Below, one piece after another: positions 45,616-54,196 of a stretch of 64,000 nucleotides of DNA. The DNA lies in contig NZ_CP154858.1 of assembly GCF_041153465.1 (NCBI RefSeq), positions 248,001-312,000 of the forward strand, in the 5' to 3' direction. The notes beneath the pieces are model-generated. The model saw only the letters and a list, made by a program, of their open reading frames with translations. It ran no database searches and was not told where the DNA came from. Numbering within the stretch: position 1 is the first letter of the stretch; the number at the start of each line of letters is the position of its first letter. This DNA is from Thermohahella caldifontis. GTDB lineage: Bacteria; Pseudomonadota; Gammaproteobacteria; Pseudomonadales; Oleiphilaceae. Made by a program: the position numbers and the translations under genes.

Positions 45616-46019
45616 CACCGGTTTCAAACTATCTTCCGGGCCGGGCGCTCAGGACTCTGGAGCGTCTGGGCAACCTGATGTGTCCGGGGGTGGAGGGGAT
45701 GCCGGCCTTTTCGGCTACGGGCTGTCTCCATGCACTGGACGAGTTGCTGGCCGCAACCCCCGAAGCGGATCGCCGGGATCTGCGGCACCTGCTGCTTGTA
45801 CTGTCCGTGTGGCCTGACCGGGGGCTGGCCTGGCTGCTGCGTGTGGCAGGCCGGGCGGAGGACGCCTGGTCCCCGTTGCGGCCGCTGCTGCGCCAGCTGG
45901 ATCTCGGCTTGCGGGGGATTGTGTACAGCCTGTACTACAGCGACCTGGGATATCTGAACCAGTCATCCGGCGTTCATGCCGCCATGGACTACCACATTCA
46001 CTGTGAACAGGAGCACTGA
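45612..46019 (+). CDS. Small unknown protein coupled to the GMC oxidoreductase
   Basis: This 135-residue protein overlaps the oxidoreductase stop by four bases (ATGA) and ends two bases before the aldehyde dehydrogenase ATG. It is helical (RDLRHLLLVLSVWPDRGLAWLLRVAG), with RGIVYSLYYSDLGY near the end and a His-rich tail (HAAMDYHIHCEQEH). GMC dehydrogenases such as gluconate dehydrogenase often have a small subunit; the size and tyrosine-rich motif are compatible with such a role, but I cannot assign the family firmly. Confidence 0.72.
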   Translation: MTPVSNYLPGRALRTLERLGNLMCPGVEGMPAFSATGCLHALDELLAATPEADRRDLRHLLLVLSVWPDRGLAWLLRVAGRAEDAWSPLRPLLRQLDLGLRGIVYSLYYSDLGYLNQSSGVHAAMDYHIHCEQEH

Positions 46020-46021
46020 AC

Positions 46022-47566
46022 ATGACGCTTGCAGAAGCCACACAGGGCCGTCCGGCCCGGACCGGGGAGCCGGCCGGCATTGACAAGGGTATGGCCGAAC
46101 TGCGTCAGGCCGCAGAGGCGCTGGCGGCCGTGCCGCTGGAAATCCGGGCGCATGAGATCGGTAAGATCATTGAAGCGGTGACACGGCAGCGTGACGCGAT
46201 TGTGGCACAGATTCAGGCGGAAACCGGCAAATCTGCCACCGATGCACTGGTTTCCGAAGTGCTGGGGGCACTGGATTATCTCCACTGGTTGCAGTACCAC
46301 GCACCGCGCATACTGAAAGACCGCAAGGTCAGAACTCCGTTGTTGCTGCTCGGCAAGCGCAGTGAAATCTGGCATGAACCGCTGGGTGTGGGGCTGGTGA
46401 TCACGCCCTGGAACTATCCCTTCCATATTGCACTGACCACCGTGGTGACAGCGCTGGTGGCGGGGAACGCTGTGGCCCTGAAGCCTTCGGAATGGACGCC
46501 GCTTCGTGGACTGATGGAGTCGGTGGTCGGGGCCAGCCAGGTTTTTGCGCCTGCATTCAGCGTCTTTTACGGGGACGGCAGGGTCGGACAGGCATTGATA
46601 GACCAGAAACCGGACCGGGTCTGTTTCACCGGCAGTATCCCCACCGGGCGGGCGATCATGGCTCAGTGCGCGCGTTATGGCATCCCGGTGGAGCTGGAGC
46701 TTGGCGGCAAGGACGCGGCCATTGTCACCGAAGACGTGAATGTCGAACGGACGGTGGAGGGCGTGCTGTGGGGCGCGCTCACCAATTCCGGACAGAGCTG
46801 TACATCCATTGAACAGCTATACCTGCATGAGCGTGTTGCAGATGAGGTCGTGAACAGACTGAAGGCGCGACTGGGCGAGCTGGTCGTGAACCGGGACAAG
46901 GTGGGTGAGGCCGATATTGGCTGGATGACCACATCCTTCCAGGCGGAAAAGGTCTGGCAGCAGTGGGAGGAGGCGGTTGCCCGCGGCGGGGTGGTGCATG
47001 CACCGCTCCGGCGGCTGGATGAGTCCGGACAGGTGATGCTGCCCGGATTGATCGAAGTGACGGACCCCGGATGCGCGCTCTGGCAGGAGGAAACCTTTGG
47101 TCCCGTCATTGCCTTCCGGCGCTATCGCCAGGACAGTGACGTCATCCGGGCAGTCAATGATCTGCCCTTTGGTCTGAGTGCCAGTGTCTGGTGCCGCGGT
47201 CCGAAGCGGGCGCGGGAGCTGGCCCGTGCGCTGAAAGTGGGCGCGGTTTCCATCAACAACGTCATGCTCACCGAGGGGCATCCCGGACTGCCTTTCGGCG
47301 GACGCAAGGCCAGCGGTTTCGGCAAGGTGAAGGGGGAGGATGGCTTGCTGGGCTGGGTGAACCGCAAGGCCGTGATGCAGGATGGTCAGCGTGCGGCCTC
47401 CGAGCCCAACTGGTTCCCCTATACGCCGGCCAAGTACAGTGCATTTGACCGGTTGATCCAGGCCCTCTTTGGCGAGCACGGATGGCGCCGCTGGTGGGGA
47501 CTGATCCGTGCGGGATTGGTGCTGGATGCTGCGGTCAGGCAGGGGCGGGCCCGGGCACCTGACTGA
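46022..47566 (+). CDS. Aldehyde dehydrogenase, possibly membrane-anchored
   Basis: This 514-residue NAD(P)-dependent aldehyde dehydrogenase has ITPWNYPFHIALTTVVTALVAGNAVALKPSEWTP (cofactor binding), FTGSIPTGRAIM, the catalytic base in VELELGGKDAAIV, and the nucleophile Cys260 in TNSGQSCTSIEQ. EETFGPVIAFRRY and the oligomerisation end PFGGRKASGFGKVKG are present. The C-terminal tail (WRRWWGLIRAGLVLDAAVR) is amphipathic, as in fatty aldehyde dehydrogenases that attach to membranes. It is the last gene of the PLP/GMC operon and would convert the aldehyde product to an acid. Confidence 0.93.
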   Translation: MTLAEATQGRPARTGEPAGIDKGMAELRQAAEALAAVPLEIRAHEIGKIIEAVTRQRDAIVAQIQAETGKSATDALVSEVLGALDYLHWLQYHAPRILKDRKVRTPLLLLGKRSEIWHEPLGVGLVITPWNYPFHIALTTVVTALVAGNAVALKPSEWTPLRGLMESVVGASQVFAPAFSVFYGDGRVGQALIDQKPDRVCFTGSIPTGRAIMAQCARYGIPVELELGGKDAAIVTEDVNVERTVEGVLWGALTNSGQSCTSIEQLYLHERVADEVVNRLKARLGELVVNRDKVGEADIGWMTTSFQAEKVWQQWEEAVARGGVVHAPLRRLDESGQVMLPGLIEVTDPGCALWQEETFGPVIAFRRYRQDSDVIRAVNDLPFGLSASVWCRGPKRARELARALKVGAVSINNVMLTEGHPGLPFGGRKASGFGKVKGEDGLLGWVNRKAVMQDGQRAASEPNWFPYTPAKYSAFDRLIQALFGEHGWRRWWGLIRAGLVLDAAVRQGRARAPD

Positions 47567-48154
47567 TTATTCCGATCGGGCACCGGCCACACGGTTCATG
47601 CAGCGCTTGAGCAGTGTGGCCGAGTGGTCCAGTGCCGCCAGAGCACCCTTGCCGGCAACCGTATCAATCAGTTCCCGCGCCAGCTCATGATGGGTTTCGG
47701 GCAATTGTGGCAGCACATCGTCTGCCGTGGCCCCCATGCGTGCGGCCATGATGATTTCAGTCCGGATGCGGCTCTCCCCGGCACAGACCTGATAACCGTA
47801 TTCCGCGCTGCCCTTGGGTGGCAGACCAAAGGTCTGGTACACGCGTCTGGCGCAGCGGGCATAGTCCTGATGAATGCTCAGCAGTACTGATTCCGCCCCC
47901 TGAGCCGTCATGCGCGCTTCCAGGGTACGGATCACCTGCGGCGTGGACTTGACCGTTTTCGGAAGCACCTCAATCAGGTCATCCGCCGTGGCCCCCTTCA
48001 TCATGAGCTGAGCGAGCGTAAAGAGCTCGGCCGTGATGAGTCCGCAGGTCTGGAAACTCTGCTCCGGCTCCGGGGACTCCGCCACGGCCGCCTGTCCTGC
48101 AAGCAGCAGGGTGAACGTGACCACGAGACTCGGGATACGTAGCCGGAAAGACAT
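47567..48154 (-). CDS. Unknown exported helical protein
   Basis: This protein has 195 residues, starting at MSFRLRIPSLVVTFTLLLAGQAAVAES, a clear signal peptide; the earlier ATG at 48196 would bury it. The mature part has four cysteines (FQTCGLIT, YARCARRV, QVCAGESR, LKRCMNR) that could form disulphides, and two similar helical units around LAQLMMKGATADDLIEVLP and IMAARMGATADDVLPQLP. These look like an internal repeat of about 80 residues. I cannot name the family. Its stop directly abuts the stop of the aldehyde dehydrogenase gene. It follows the solute-binding protein gene by four bases. Confidence 0.75.
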   Translation of the reverse strand: MSFRLRIPSLVVTFTLLLAGQAAVAESPEPEQSFQTCGLITAELFTLAQLMMKGATADDLIEVLPKTVKSTPQVIRTLEARMTAQGAESVLLSIHQDYARCARRVYQTFGLPPKGSAEYGYQVCAGESRIRTEIIMAARMGATADDVLPQLPETHHELARELIDTVAGKGALAALDHSATLLKRCMNRVAGARSE

Positions 48155-48158
48155 GGAT

Positions 48159-48884
48159 TCAGTGTCCTTCCAGTGGCATGATCGCACCATTTTCAATCAG
48201 GCGTTCATAGGCTGCGTCGACGCGCCGCAGGATCTCTTCGGCCAGCGGATTTTTCCGGGATATCAGGAAGGCTGCCGTACGCTCCCGTACCGGCACGGAG
48301 CGGAGATTGTCCACCGGTTCCTGCTTCAGGACCTCGTAAACCGGATCCGAGTAGTCCAGCAGGTAGTCACCACGACCGATTTTCAGCATTTTCAGTGCCG
48401 AGGCGTGGCTCGTTGTCGTGGTCACATTGTAGCCGTTTTCGGGGGTGAGCTTGTAGGCCAGCCCGCCGTAGGTGAAGCCGGTGATCAGGATCAGGCGCTT
48501 GCCCTTGAGATCATTGAGGTTTTCCACCGGCGGGGTGGAATCCAGATGCCAGATCTTCAGATGAATCCTGACGGGCCTTGCACGGCTTTCCAGCACGTAC
48601 CCCTCCAGTGCCGGCACACCTGTGACCCCGGGCCAGAGATCCACCTGACCTTCCTGCAGATAGAGATAAATGCGGGAGATGGGCAGGGCGATGAATTCCG
48701 GCGCATAACCGGCTTCAGCCAGCACCTTGCGCGTGATATCCAGAAAGCTGCCGGCGGGCTGTCCCTGCGCGTTCGTGTACTCGAAGGGCGGAAACTCCAC
48801 ATAGGCAACCCGCAAGGGCTCCAGTGCCCAGGTCATGCAGCTCATCAGTCCGACAACACAGCCCAGAAACCAGCGCAAAAGCAT
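48159..48884 (-). CDS. Periplasmic solute-binding family 3-like protein
   Basis: This 241-residue exported protein has a signal peptide (RWFLGCVVGLMSCMTWA), then a type 2 periplasmic binding fold: LRVAYVEFPPFEYTNAQGQPAGSFLDITRKVLAEAGY, LPISRIYLYLQEGQVDLWPGV and LKGKRLILITGFTYGG. It resembles amino-acid binding proteins of polar uptake systems, but no transporter gene is near. Such orphan forms are common in marine bacteria and may act in sensing. It is paired with the unknown exported protein downstream. Confidence 0.85.
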   Translation of the reverse strand: MLLRWFLGCVVGLMSCMTWALEPLRVAYVEFPPFEYTNAQGQPAGSFLDITRKVLAEAGYAPEFIALPISRIYLYLQEGQVDLWPGVTGVPALEGYVLESRARPVRIHLKIWHLDSTPPVENLNDLKGKRLILITGFTYGGLAYKLTPENGYNVTTTTSHASALKMLKIGRGDYLLDYSDPVYEVLKQEPVDNLRSVPVRERTAAFLISRKNPLAEEILRRVDAAYERLIENGAIMPLEGH

Positions 48885-48928
48885 TCCTTCTCCCTGTTCA
48901 GTTCAGATAAGGTGAACCCGGATACTCA

Positions 48929-49852
48929 TTATAGTTGAACCTTCGCGTTGCCGGTCAGTTGGGGCAGATGGTGTGTGATGGCCTTCTCAATCCCGGTGAA
49001 CCGGAAGCGGAAACCGGGCAGCCATTCCATGCGCGATGCACGGACCCTCTGACTGGCCAGAAGCAGCTCTGCCAGTTCGCCCATCAGGGTCCGCAACAAC
49101 CAGGCGGGAACCGGCAGCATGGCCGGGCGCTTCAGTGTTCGCGCCAGGACACGGGTGAAGTCTTCGTTGGTCACGGGATTGGGCGCAACAGCGTTGAAAA
49201 TGCCCTCGGCCTCATGCGAATCGGTCAGCGCCAGAATGAGGCGAACCAGATCTCCCCGTTCAATCCAGGACATCCACTGAGTCCCTGGGCCCAGACGACC
49301 GCCCAGTCCCAGCCGGAAAGGCAGCAGCAGGCGTTTCAGCATGCCGCCGGGCCCCATGACCAGACCGATCCGGACAATGGCCAGCCGCGTCCCCAGTACC
49401 CGCACGGGGCGTGCGGCAGACTCCCATTCGCTGCAAAGCCGGGCTGCGAAATCGTGACCTGCCGGTGAGTTCTCGTCCACCCATTCGTCACCGCAATCAC
49501 CGTAATAGCCAATGGCCGAACCGCTGACCATGACGCGCGGGGCGGTCTGGCGTGTGGCGCACCAGTCCACCAGCGACCGCGTGACGCCGATCCTGCTTTC
49601 CCGGAGCACCTGTTTGCGTGCATCGGTCCAGCGCTTGTCGGCAATGCCTTCACCCGCCAGATTGATGACGACTTCCGGGCAGATGTCTCCGAGTTCGCGC
49701 CAGTCCCGGAAAGGCTGTGCCTCCGGGTAACGTTGCCTGGCCGCATCCGGCTTGCGCGTCAGCAGCAGGACACGATAGCCCCGCTGCTGCAGGGCGGGGA
49801 TCAGGGCTTCGCCGATGAATCCGGTTCCTCCGGTGACCAGTGCGGTGTTCAT
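48929..49852 (-). CDS. TIGR01777-type SDR epimerase (YfcH-like)
   Basis: This 307-residue NAD(P)-binding protein has VTGGTGFIGEALIPALQQRGYRVLLLTR at the start, VINLAGEGIADKRWTDARKQVLRESRIGVTR, VMVSGSAIGYYGDCGDEWVDENSPAG (catalytic Tyr) and WMSWIERGDLVRLI. The DUF1731 C-terminal region follows (FTRVLARTLKRPAMLPVPAWLLRTLMGE). It belongs to the YfcH/SULA-like epimerases of unknown substrate. ATG 49852 matches the family start. Its first bases overlap the end of the CbiX-like gene by four. Confidence 0.92.
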   Translation of the reverse strand: MNTALVTGGTGFIGEALIPALQQRGYRVLLLTRKPDAARQRYPEAQPFRDWRELGDICPEVVINLAGEGIADKRWTDARKQVLRESRIGVTRSLVDWCATRQTAPRVMVSGSAIGYYGDCGDEWVDENSPAGHDFAARLCSEWESAARPVRVLGTRLAIVRIGLVMGPGGMLKRLLLPFRLGLGGRLGPGTQWMSWIERGDLVRLILALTDSHEAEGIFNAVAPNPVTNEDFTRVLARTLKRPAMLPVPAWLLRTLMGELAELLLASQRVRASRMEWLPGFRFRFTGIEKAITHHLPQLTGNAKVQL

Positions 49853-50226
49853 GAGTCTGCACCTTCCTTTTCGATCAGCTTGCCGACAAGTGTCGCCAGA
49901 AACCCTGCGAATTCGGGGTGTTCGCCCACAGGGGGCAGCAGACGCAAGGTACACGGAAAACGGGCTTCCAGGTCGGCTATCTGTGCAGGCAGATCTTCGC
50001 GCAGATGTTTTCCCTGTGCAAGAAACAATGGCAGGACGGCAAGGTTTTGCTCCCCGGCCTGAACACACGCTTCCACCACGCTTTCAAGTGAAGGCTCGGT
50101 GAGTTCCCAGTATGCCAGCTTCACGTCCTTGCGCACATTGCGGATCTCTTCGAGCAAGGCCTCGAAGGGTGCTTTCCATCTTGGGTCCCGGCTGCCGTGC
50201 GCCAGGAGAATGACTGACGTGCCCAT
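49849..50226 (-). CDS. CbiX/SirB-like chelatase domain protein
   Basis: This 125-residue single-domain protein starts TSVILLAHGSRDPRWKAPFEALLEEIR with the His of the metal site, then LAVLPLFLAQGKHLREDLP carrying a second His. This is the minimal CbiX/SirB chelatase fold. It may insert Co or Fe into sirohydrochlorin, or be a chelatase-like protein of other use. No other tetrapyrrole gene is near, so the role is uncertain. The ATG at 50226 is used because upstream codons give a non-homologous extension. Confidence 0.86.
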   Translation of the reverse strand: MGTSVILLAHGSRDPRWKAPFEALLEEIRNVRKDVKLAYWELTEPSLESVVEACVQAGEQNLAVLPLFLAQGKHLREDLPAQIADLEARFPCTLRLLPPVGEHPEFAGFLATLVGKLIEKEGADS

Positions 50227-50290
50227 GTCTGTATGCTTCCGAGTCGTGTTACCCTGAGTGTACCTGTTTTTGCACAGAGGTGTCTGCCCC

Positions 50291-50896
50291 ATGTGGTCGC
50301 CCCACGAAATTGTTCATTTCTGGTTCGGTGAGCCGGGCCCGGATGGTTTGCCCGACCCGGCGTACAAGAAAGCCTGGTTCATGCCCACGCGGGCACGGGA
50401 TGCCGAAATCCGCAAGCGTTTCATGGGCATGCTGACCCTGCTCGAGGAGGGCGGCTTTGACCACTGGCAGGAAACCCCGGAAGGGACATTGGCAGGCATC
50501 CTCCTTCTGGATCAGTTCAGCCGCCAGATCTATCGCGGCACTGCGCTGGCCTTCGGTGGTGACCGGATGGCCAGAATGTGGATGCGTCGGGGCCTGGACA
50601 GAGCTCAGGACGTGGATCTGATGCTGGTTCAGCGCGCCTTCTTCTACATGCCGCTGCAGCATTCGGAACGGCTGGCGGACCAGCGCGAGGGCGTGGCCTT
50701 GTACGAACAACTGGTTCATCTGGCTGAAGGGCCACTGCGCGTCCTGTTGCAGGGATTTCTGGATTCTGCCCGTGAGCATTGTGCAATCATCGAACGGTTC
50801 GGACGCTTCCCGCATCGCAACCGGGTGCTGAAACGTCCTTCAACCGATGCGGAACGTGTCTGGCTGGCGGACACCGGAAAGCGCTTTGGTCAGTAA
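50291..50896 (+). CDS. DUF924 family protein
   Basis: This 201-residue alpha-helical protein has EIVHFWFGEPGPDGLPDPAYKKAWFMPTRARDAEIRKRF, then GTLAGILLLDQFSRQIYRGTALAFGGD, AFFYMPLQHSERLADQREGVALYE and FGRFPHRNRVLKRPST. These are DUF924 signatures, a family with a TPR-like fold and unknown function. ATG 50291 fits the family start. It is divergent from the chelatase-like gene across a short gap. Confidence 0.9.
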   Translation: MWSPHEIVHFWFGEPGPDGLPDPAYKKAWFMPTRARDAEIRKRFMGMLTLLEEGGFDHWQETPEGTLAGILLLDQFSRQIYRGTALAFGGDRMARMWMRRGLDRAQDVDLMLVQRAFFYMPLQHSERLADQREGVALYEQLVHLAEGPLRVLLQGFLDSAREHCAIIERFGRFPHRNRVLKRPSTDAERVWLADTGKRFGQ

Positions 50897-51117
50897 ACTT
50901 TCGGAAATTTTCGGACGGATTGGTCGGAATGTGCTTAAAAATGACAACCAGTTCACGTTTTTGTGTGATCTGTTGTTATTTTGACCGCCTTCATCTCCAG
51001 CCTTCTGGTCTTTTTGGTACAATGATGCCGGACAAGTCGTTCCGGGAAGAAAAACAAGCCACACGTTAAAAAAGTGGCATTCAAATTACCCTGGCAAGGT
51101 CAAGTAGGACACGGAAC

Positions 51118-51846
51118 ATGGTGGATTCAGAGACTGTGGCGCTTCCACGCATTGAAGAAGCGCTCAACGAGAGTATTCAGTACAAGGGCCGCAAGGCGGC
51201 ACGGGCCAAGAGTGAGCACCGGCGTCGTCTGATCCTTGAAGCGGCCTTGCGAATTGTGGCCCGTGAGGGCGTTCGCGGGATCAAGCACAGGGCCGTGGCA
51301 CGGGAAGCAGGAGTACCGCTGGCTTCCACGACCTATTATTTCAAGGACATTGAAGAGCTCATATCGGATGCCTTCAACCTGTTTGCCGAGAAGAGCAAGG
51401 CCAAGCTCGAGTTTTTCTACTCCGAACTTAACCGGACCGTCGCCCGCTACGACCTGGACGAGGTGCGCCAGTCGCCCGAGAAACTGCGCCAGCTGGCGGA
51501 TGACATGATCGAGATGGGCGTGCGCTACCTGGTCGCGCAGGTCAAGTTCAGGAGCGAGGACCTGCTCAGTGAACAGACATTTCTTCTGGAGTCCGTGCGC
51601 GATGATCGTCTGAAGGTGCTGGCGCGCACCTACAAGGAAGTCTGGCTTGCGGGACTGGTGGATTTTCTGCGCAAGCTGGGCTCGGAGTCACCCGAGGCCG
51701 ATGCGGCCATCATCATGGGGACCGTAGCCAACATGGAGTACGAAGGGGCACTCAACGACGGCAACCTCGATCTCGGAAGAGTGAGAGGCATCTGGCGCCA
51801 GCTTGTCGAGATGATGCTGGGGCTGCGCAAGCCGCTGGCTCACTGA
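51118..51846 (+). CDS. TetR-family regulator
   Basis: This 242-residue protein has an unusually long N-terminal arm (about 35 residues) before the helix-turn-helix (LILEAALRIVAREGVRGIKHRAVAREAGVPLASTTYYFKDIEELISDAF). The ligand domain is helical. AGGACACGGAAC precedes the ATG. A -10-like TACAAT lies at 51018-51023, about 95 bases upstream, without a good -35. The regulated genes are unknown. Its end overlaps the convergent EAL gene by seven bases. Confidence 0.87.
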   Translation: MVDSETVALPRIEEALNESIQYKGRKAARAKSEHRRRLILEAALRIVAREGVRGIKHRAVAREAGVPLASTTYYFKDIEELISDAFNLFAEKSKAKLEFFYSELNRTVARYDLDEVRQSPEKLRQLADDMIEMGVRYLVAQVKFRSEDLLSEQTFLLESVRDDRLKVLARTYKEVWLAGLVDFLRKLGSESPEADAAIIMGTVANMEYEGALNDGNLDLGRVRGIWRQLVEMMLGLRKPLAH

Positions 51847-53846
51847 ATCAGGGCAGCGATCCGTTCCAGGGGCATGGCGGCACCATAAAGGTGGCCTTGC
51901 CCCAGGAAGCTCGTCTCATGATCCAGAAGCAGGGTTTCAATGTCCTGTGAATGGATGTGTTCAACCACCACATCCAGATCCAGATGGCGCGCCAGATCCA
52001 GGGTCAGAAACACCACCTGGCGGTCGAGCGGATTTTCCACCAGTTGCTCCGAGAGGCTGCCATCCAGTTTCAGCGTGTCCACCAGTCCCGCATTCCGCAA
52101 GGCGGTCACGGCCGCGAGTGACGAGTATCCGCTTCCGAAATCATCCAGTGCCACCGAGAGATTGGGGTAGGCCTGATAGAGCGTATTGAGCATGTCAAAG
52201 CGGTGGAACAGCTCGTACTCGGTAATTTCCAGAATCAGGTTCAGGCCCCGCTGAGCGAAGGTTTGCAGGCAGCACTCGAGAGCTGCCATGACCGCAGGCT
52301 GATCCATGGAGTCCGGGAACAGATTGCAACTCACGGCAGAGAGATGTTGCGCAATGTCGTCGGCCTGCTGATGCAGGCTGTGCAGCACGGCGGCATCCAG
52401 TAGGGGGCCGAGACCCTGTTCATGAACCGCGTGGATGAAACGTTCCGCTTCAACGAGCTGGCCATCATGGCGGATCCGGGCGAGTGCTTCACAGTATTTC
52501 AGCGAACGTCTTTCAGCAGACACCGCCATCACCGGCTGGAAGTGGAGCTGAATGTCATGCGACTCGATGGCTGCCCGGACGGTATTGAGTATCCTTCCTC
52601 CTTCTTCCACTTCACAGCGCAGGTTGCGGGTTTCGTCCTCGCTGAACAGTTTGACCGGCATACCCGGGTGGGCGCGCATCAGCTCTCCTGCAAGCATTCG
52701 CAGGGCATCGTGATCCATGCCGCTGAGTTGCCGCGTTTCCAGTGCCCGGATATTGAAGCGCGGCGCAAACAGATCATTGAGGTCGTCGTGAGCCGAGTGG
52801 GCCGCCTTGCGCAATTGCGCCAGTACCCGCTTGATGTCTTCCTTGTGGGCGTAGCGGTAGAGGATGTGCAGGGAGGAACCGTTTTCCACGACGCCTGCCA
52901 CCCGGTTTTGTGTCAAGGGTGTTTTCTTGATGGCGCGGTAGATGTTCAGCAAGGCCTGACGCAACATGCTCGGTGATGCGGGCGATTTCTGAATTTCAAT
53001 GACCACGGTCATGAAGTAGGACAGCTTGTCATCCTGTGTCATCACGTCGGAAAAGAAGCGGAAAAATTGCCCGATGCGATCACTCTGGAAAGCCACATAG
53101 GCATCCTTGAGGCGATTCTCCAGGAGCGCATAGAGTTTCTGAAACTCGGAAAGCCCCAACAGGGCATCCGCCAGCTGCCCCTGGGCAAGCGCGTGCTCGA
53201 GATGAATGGCCTGATCATGCAGTGCATGGTGCAGGATCAGCAGACCCGACTTGTCGGAGTGATCCAGATGCTGCGTGAGCAGTTGAAACTCAAGCGAATT
53301 GAGCCAATCCGAGAACGGGCAGTGGGCCAGGCTGGTGTCCGGCAATCTGGCCTCGTCTTCACAAAGCGACTTGAGGATGGCCTGATACCAATGGCGATGT
53401 CGTGTGACGTCCATCTCCCAGTCAATGGTATCCGTTGGTCTGAACAGTTCTCCGGCCACGCGAGCCTGTACTTTCAGTGCGCCGGCCATCAACCCCCTGC
53501 GGGCCTCGGTCAGGCGGGTTGTCAGGTCGTCTTCTTTCCGTTCCACCAGGTGGAGTTGGCTGAGACGGGTCAGGTCATCCTGCATTTCGCGGGTTTCATT
53601 GATCAGGAGGGAGACCGAGGGCGCGTAGCGTTTCTGCAGGAATTCCCCCCAGGCCGAGAACTGTGCTGCCAAATCGGATACAGGGCCGTCCAGGGCAAAC
53701 CGGAGTGCTCTGGCCATTTCCCCGGTGGCCTTGTCCGCTTCTTCCACGCTGTTGAACCAGGCCGGCAGTGCAGGGGAGGCCAGCAAACGGGTCAGATGAT
53801 CCCGGGCCACCTTCAGGCAGGCTGAATCCGTGGAATGGATGGACAT
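51840..53846 (-). CDS. EAL-domain phosphodiesterase with putative CZB zinc-binding region
   Basis: This 668-residue cytoplasmic protein has no membrane helix. Residues about 145-225 show HRHW, AHCPFSDWL and HHALHDQ: His150/152, Cys176, His206 and His210 have the spacing of chemoreceptor zinc-binding (CZB) domains. The C-terminal EAL domain (about 405-668) keeps CEALARI, SCNLFP, LEITEYE, ALDDFGSGYSS, TLKLDGS, VVVEHIHS and GQGHLYGAAMP, so the metal and catalytic residues for c-di-GMP hydrolysis are present. The middle (about 250-400) is unassigned. It may be a zinc-responsive phosphodiesterase; the zinc part is inference. Confidence 0.85.
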   Translation of the reverse strand: MSIHSTDSACLKVARDHLTRLLASPALPAWFNSVEEADKATGEMARALRFALDGPVSDLAAQFSAWGEFLQKRYAPSVSLLINETREMQDDLTRLSQLHLVERKEDDLTTRLTEARRGLMAGALKVQARVAGELFRPTDTIDWEMDVTRHRHWYQAILKSLCEDEARLPDTSLAHCPFSDWLNSLEFQLLTQHLDHSDKSGLLILHHALHDQAIHLEHALAQGQLADALLGLSEFQKLYALLENRLKDAYVAFQSDRIGQFFRFFSDVMTQDDKLSYFMTVVIEIQKSPASPSMLRQALLNIYRAIKKTPLTQNRVAGVVENGSSLHILYRYAHKEDIKRVLAQLRKAAHSAHDDLNDLFAPRFNIRALETRQLSGMDHDALRMLAGELMRAHPGMPVKLFSEDETRNLRCEVEEGGRILNTVRAAIESHDIQLHFQPVMAVSAERRSLKYCEALARIRHDGQLVEAERFIHAVHEQGLGPLLDAAVLHSLHQQADDIAQHLSAVSCNLFPDSMDQPAVMAALECCLQTFAQRGLNLILEITEYELFHRFDMLNTLYQAYPNLSVALDDFGSGYSSLAAVTALRNAGLVDTLKLDGSLSEQLVENPLDRQVVFLTLDLARHLDLDVVVEHIHSQDIETLLLDHETSFLGQGHLYGAAMPLERIAALIQ

Positions 53847-53956
53847 GAGGCAACCCCGGCAGAGTATGTATCTTACAGTTTAGTTCATTTAATGAGCGGC
53901 CGGGGTTAATTTCCGGTCAAAATGAGCCCGGAATGAAAATTTTTTGAGAAAGGGGC

Positions 53957-53985
53957 TTGCCAAGTGATAGGGGCCTTCTTATAAT
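53957..53985 (+). promoter_or_regulatory. Strong promoter of tRNA-Gly
   Basis: TTGCCA at 53957-53962 and a perfect TATAAT at 53980-53985 are 17 bases apart. Initiation near 53992 would give a leader of about 40 bases before the tRNA. Confidence 0.8.
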
Positions 53986-54032
53986 TCGCCACCGTTGAAA
54001 GGCAGTGATGCTTTGATTTCAACAGGTTGAGA

Positions 54033-54108
<76 letters not shown>

Positions 54109-54196
54109 ATTTTTACCTCCTTATTTTCCTCCCTGATTTCGCATAGCTTCCCTTCTGTGCCTATACTTGACCCATGAAATCATACGGGTCTCTGGC

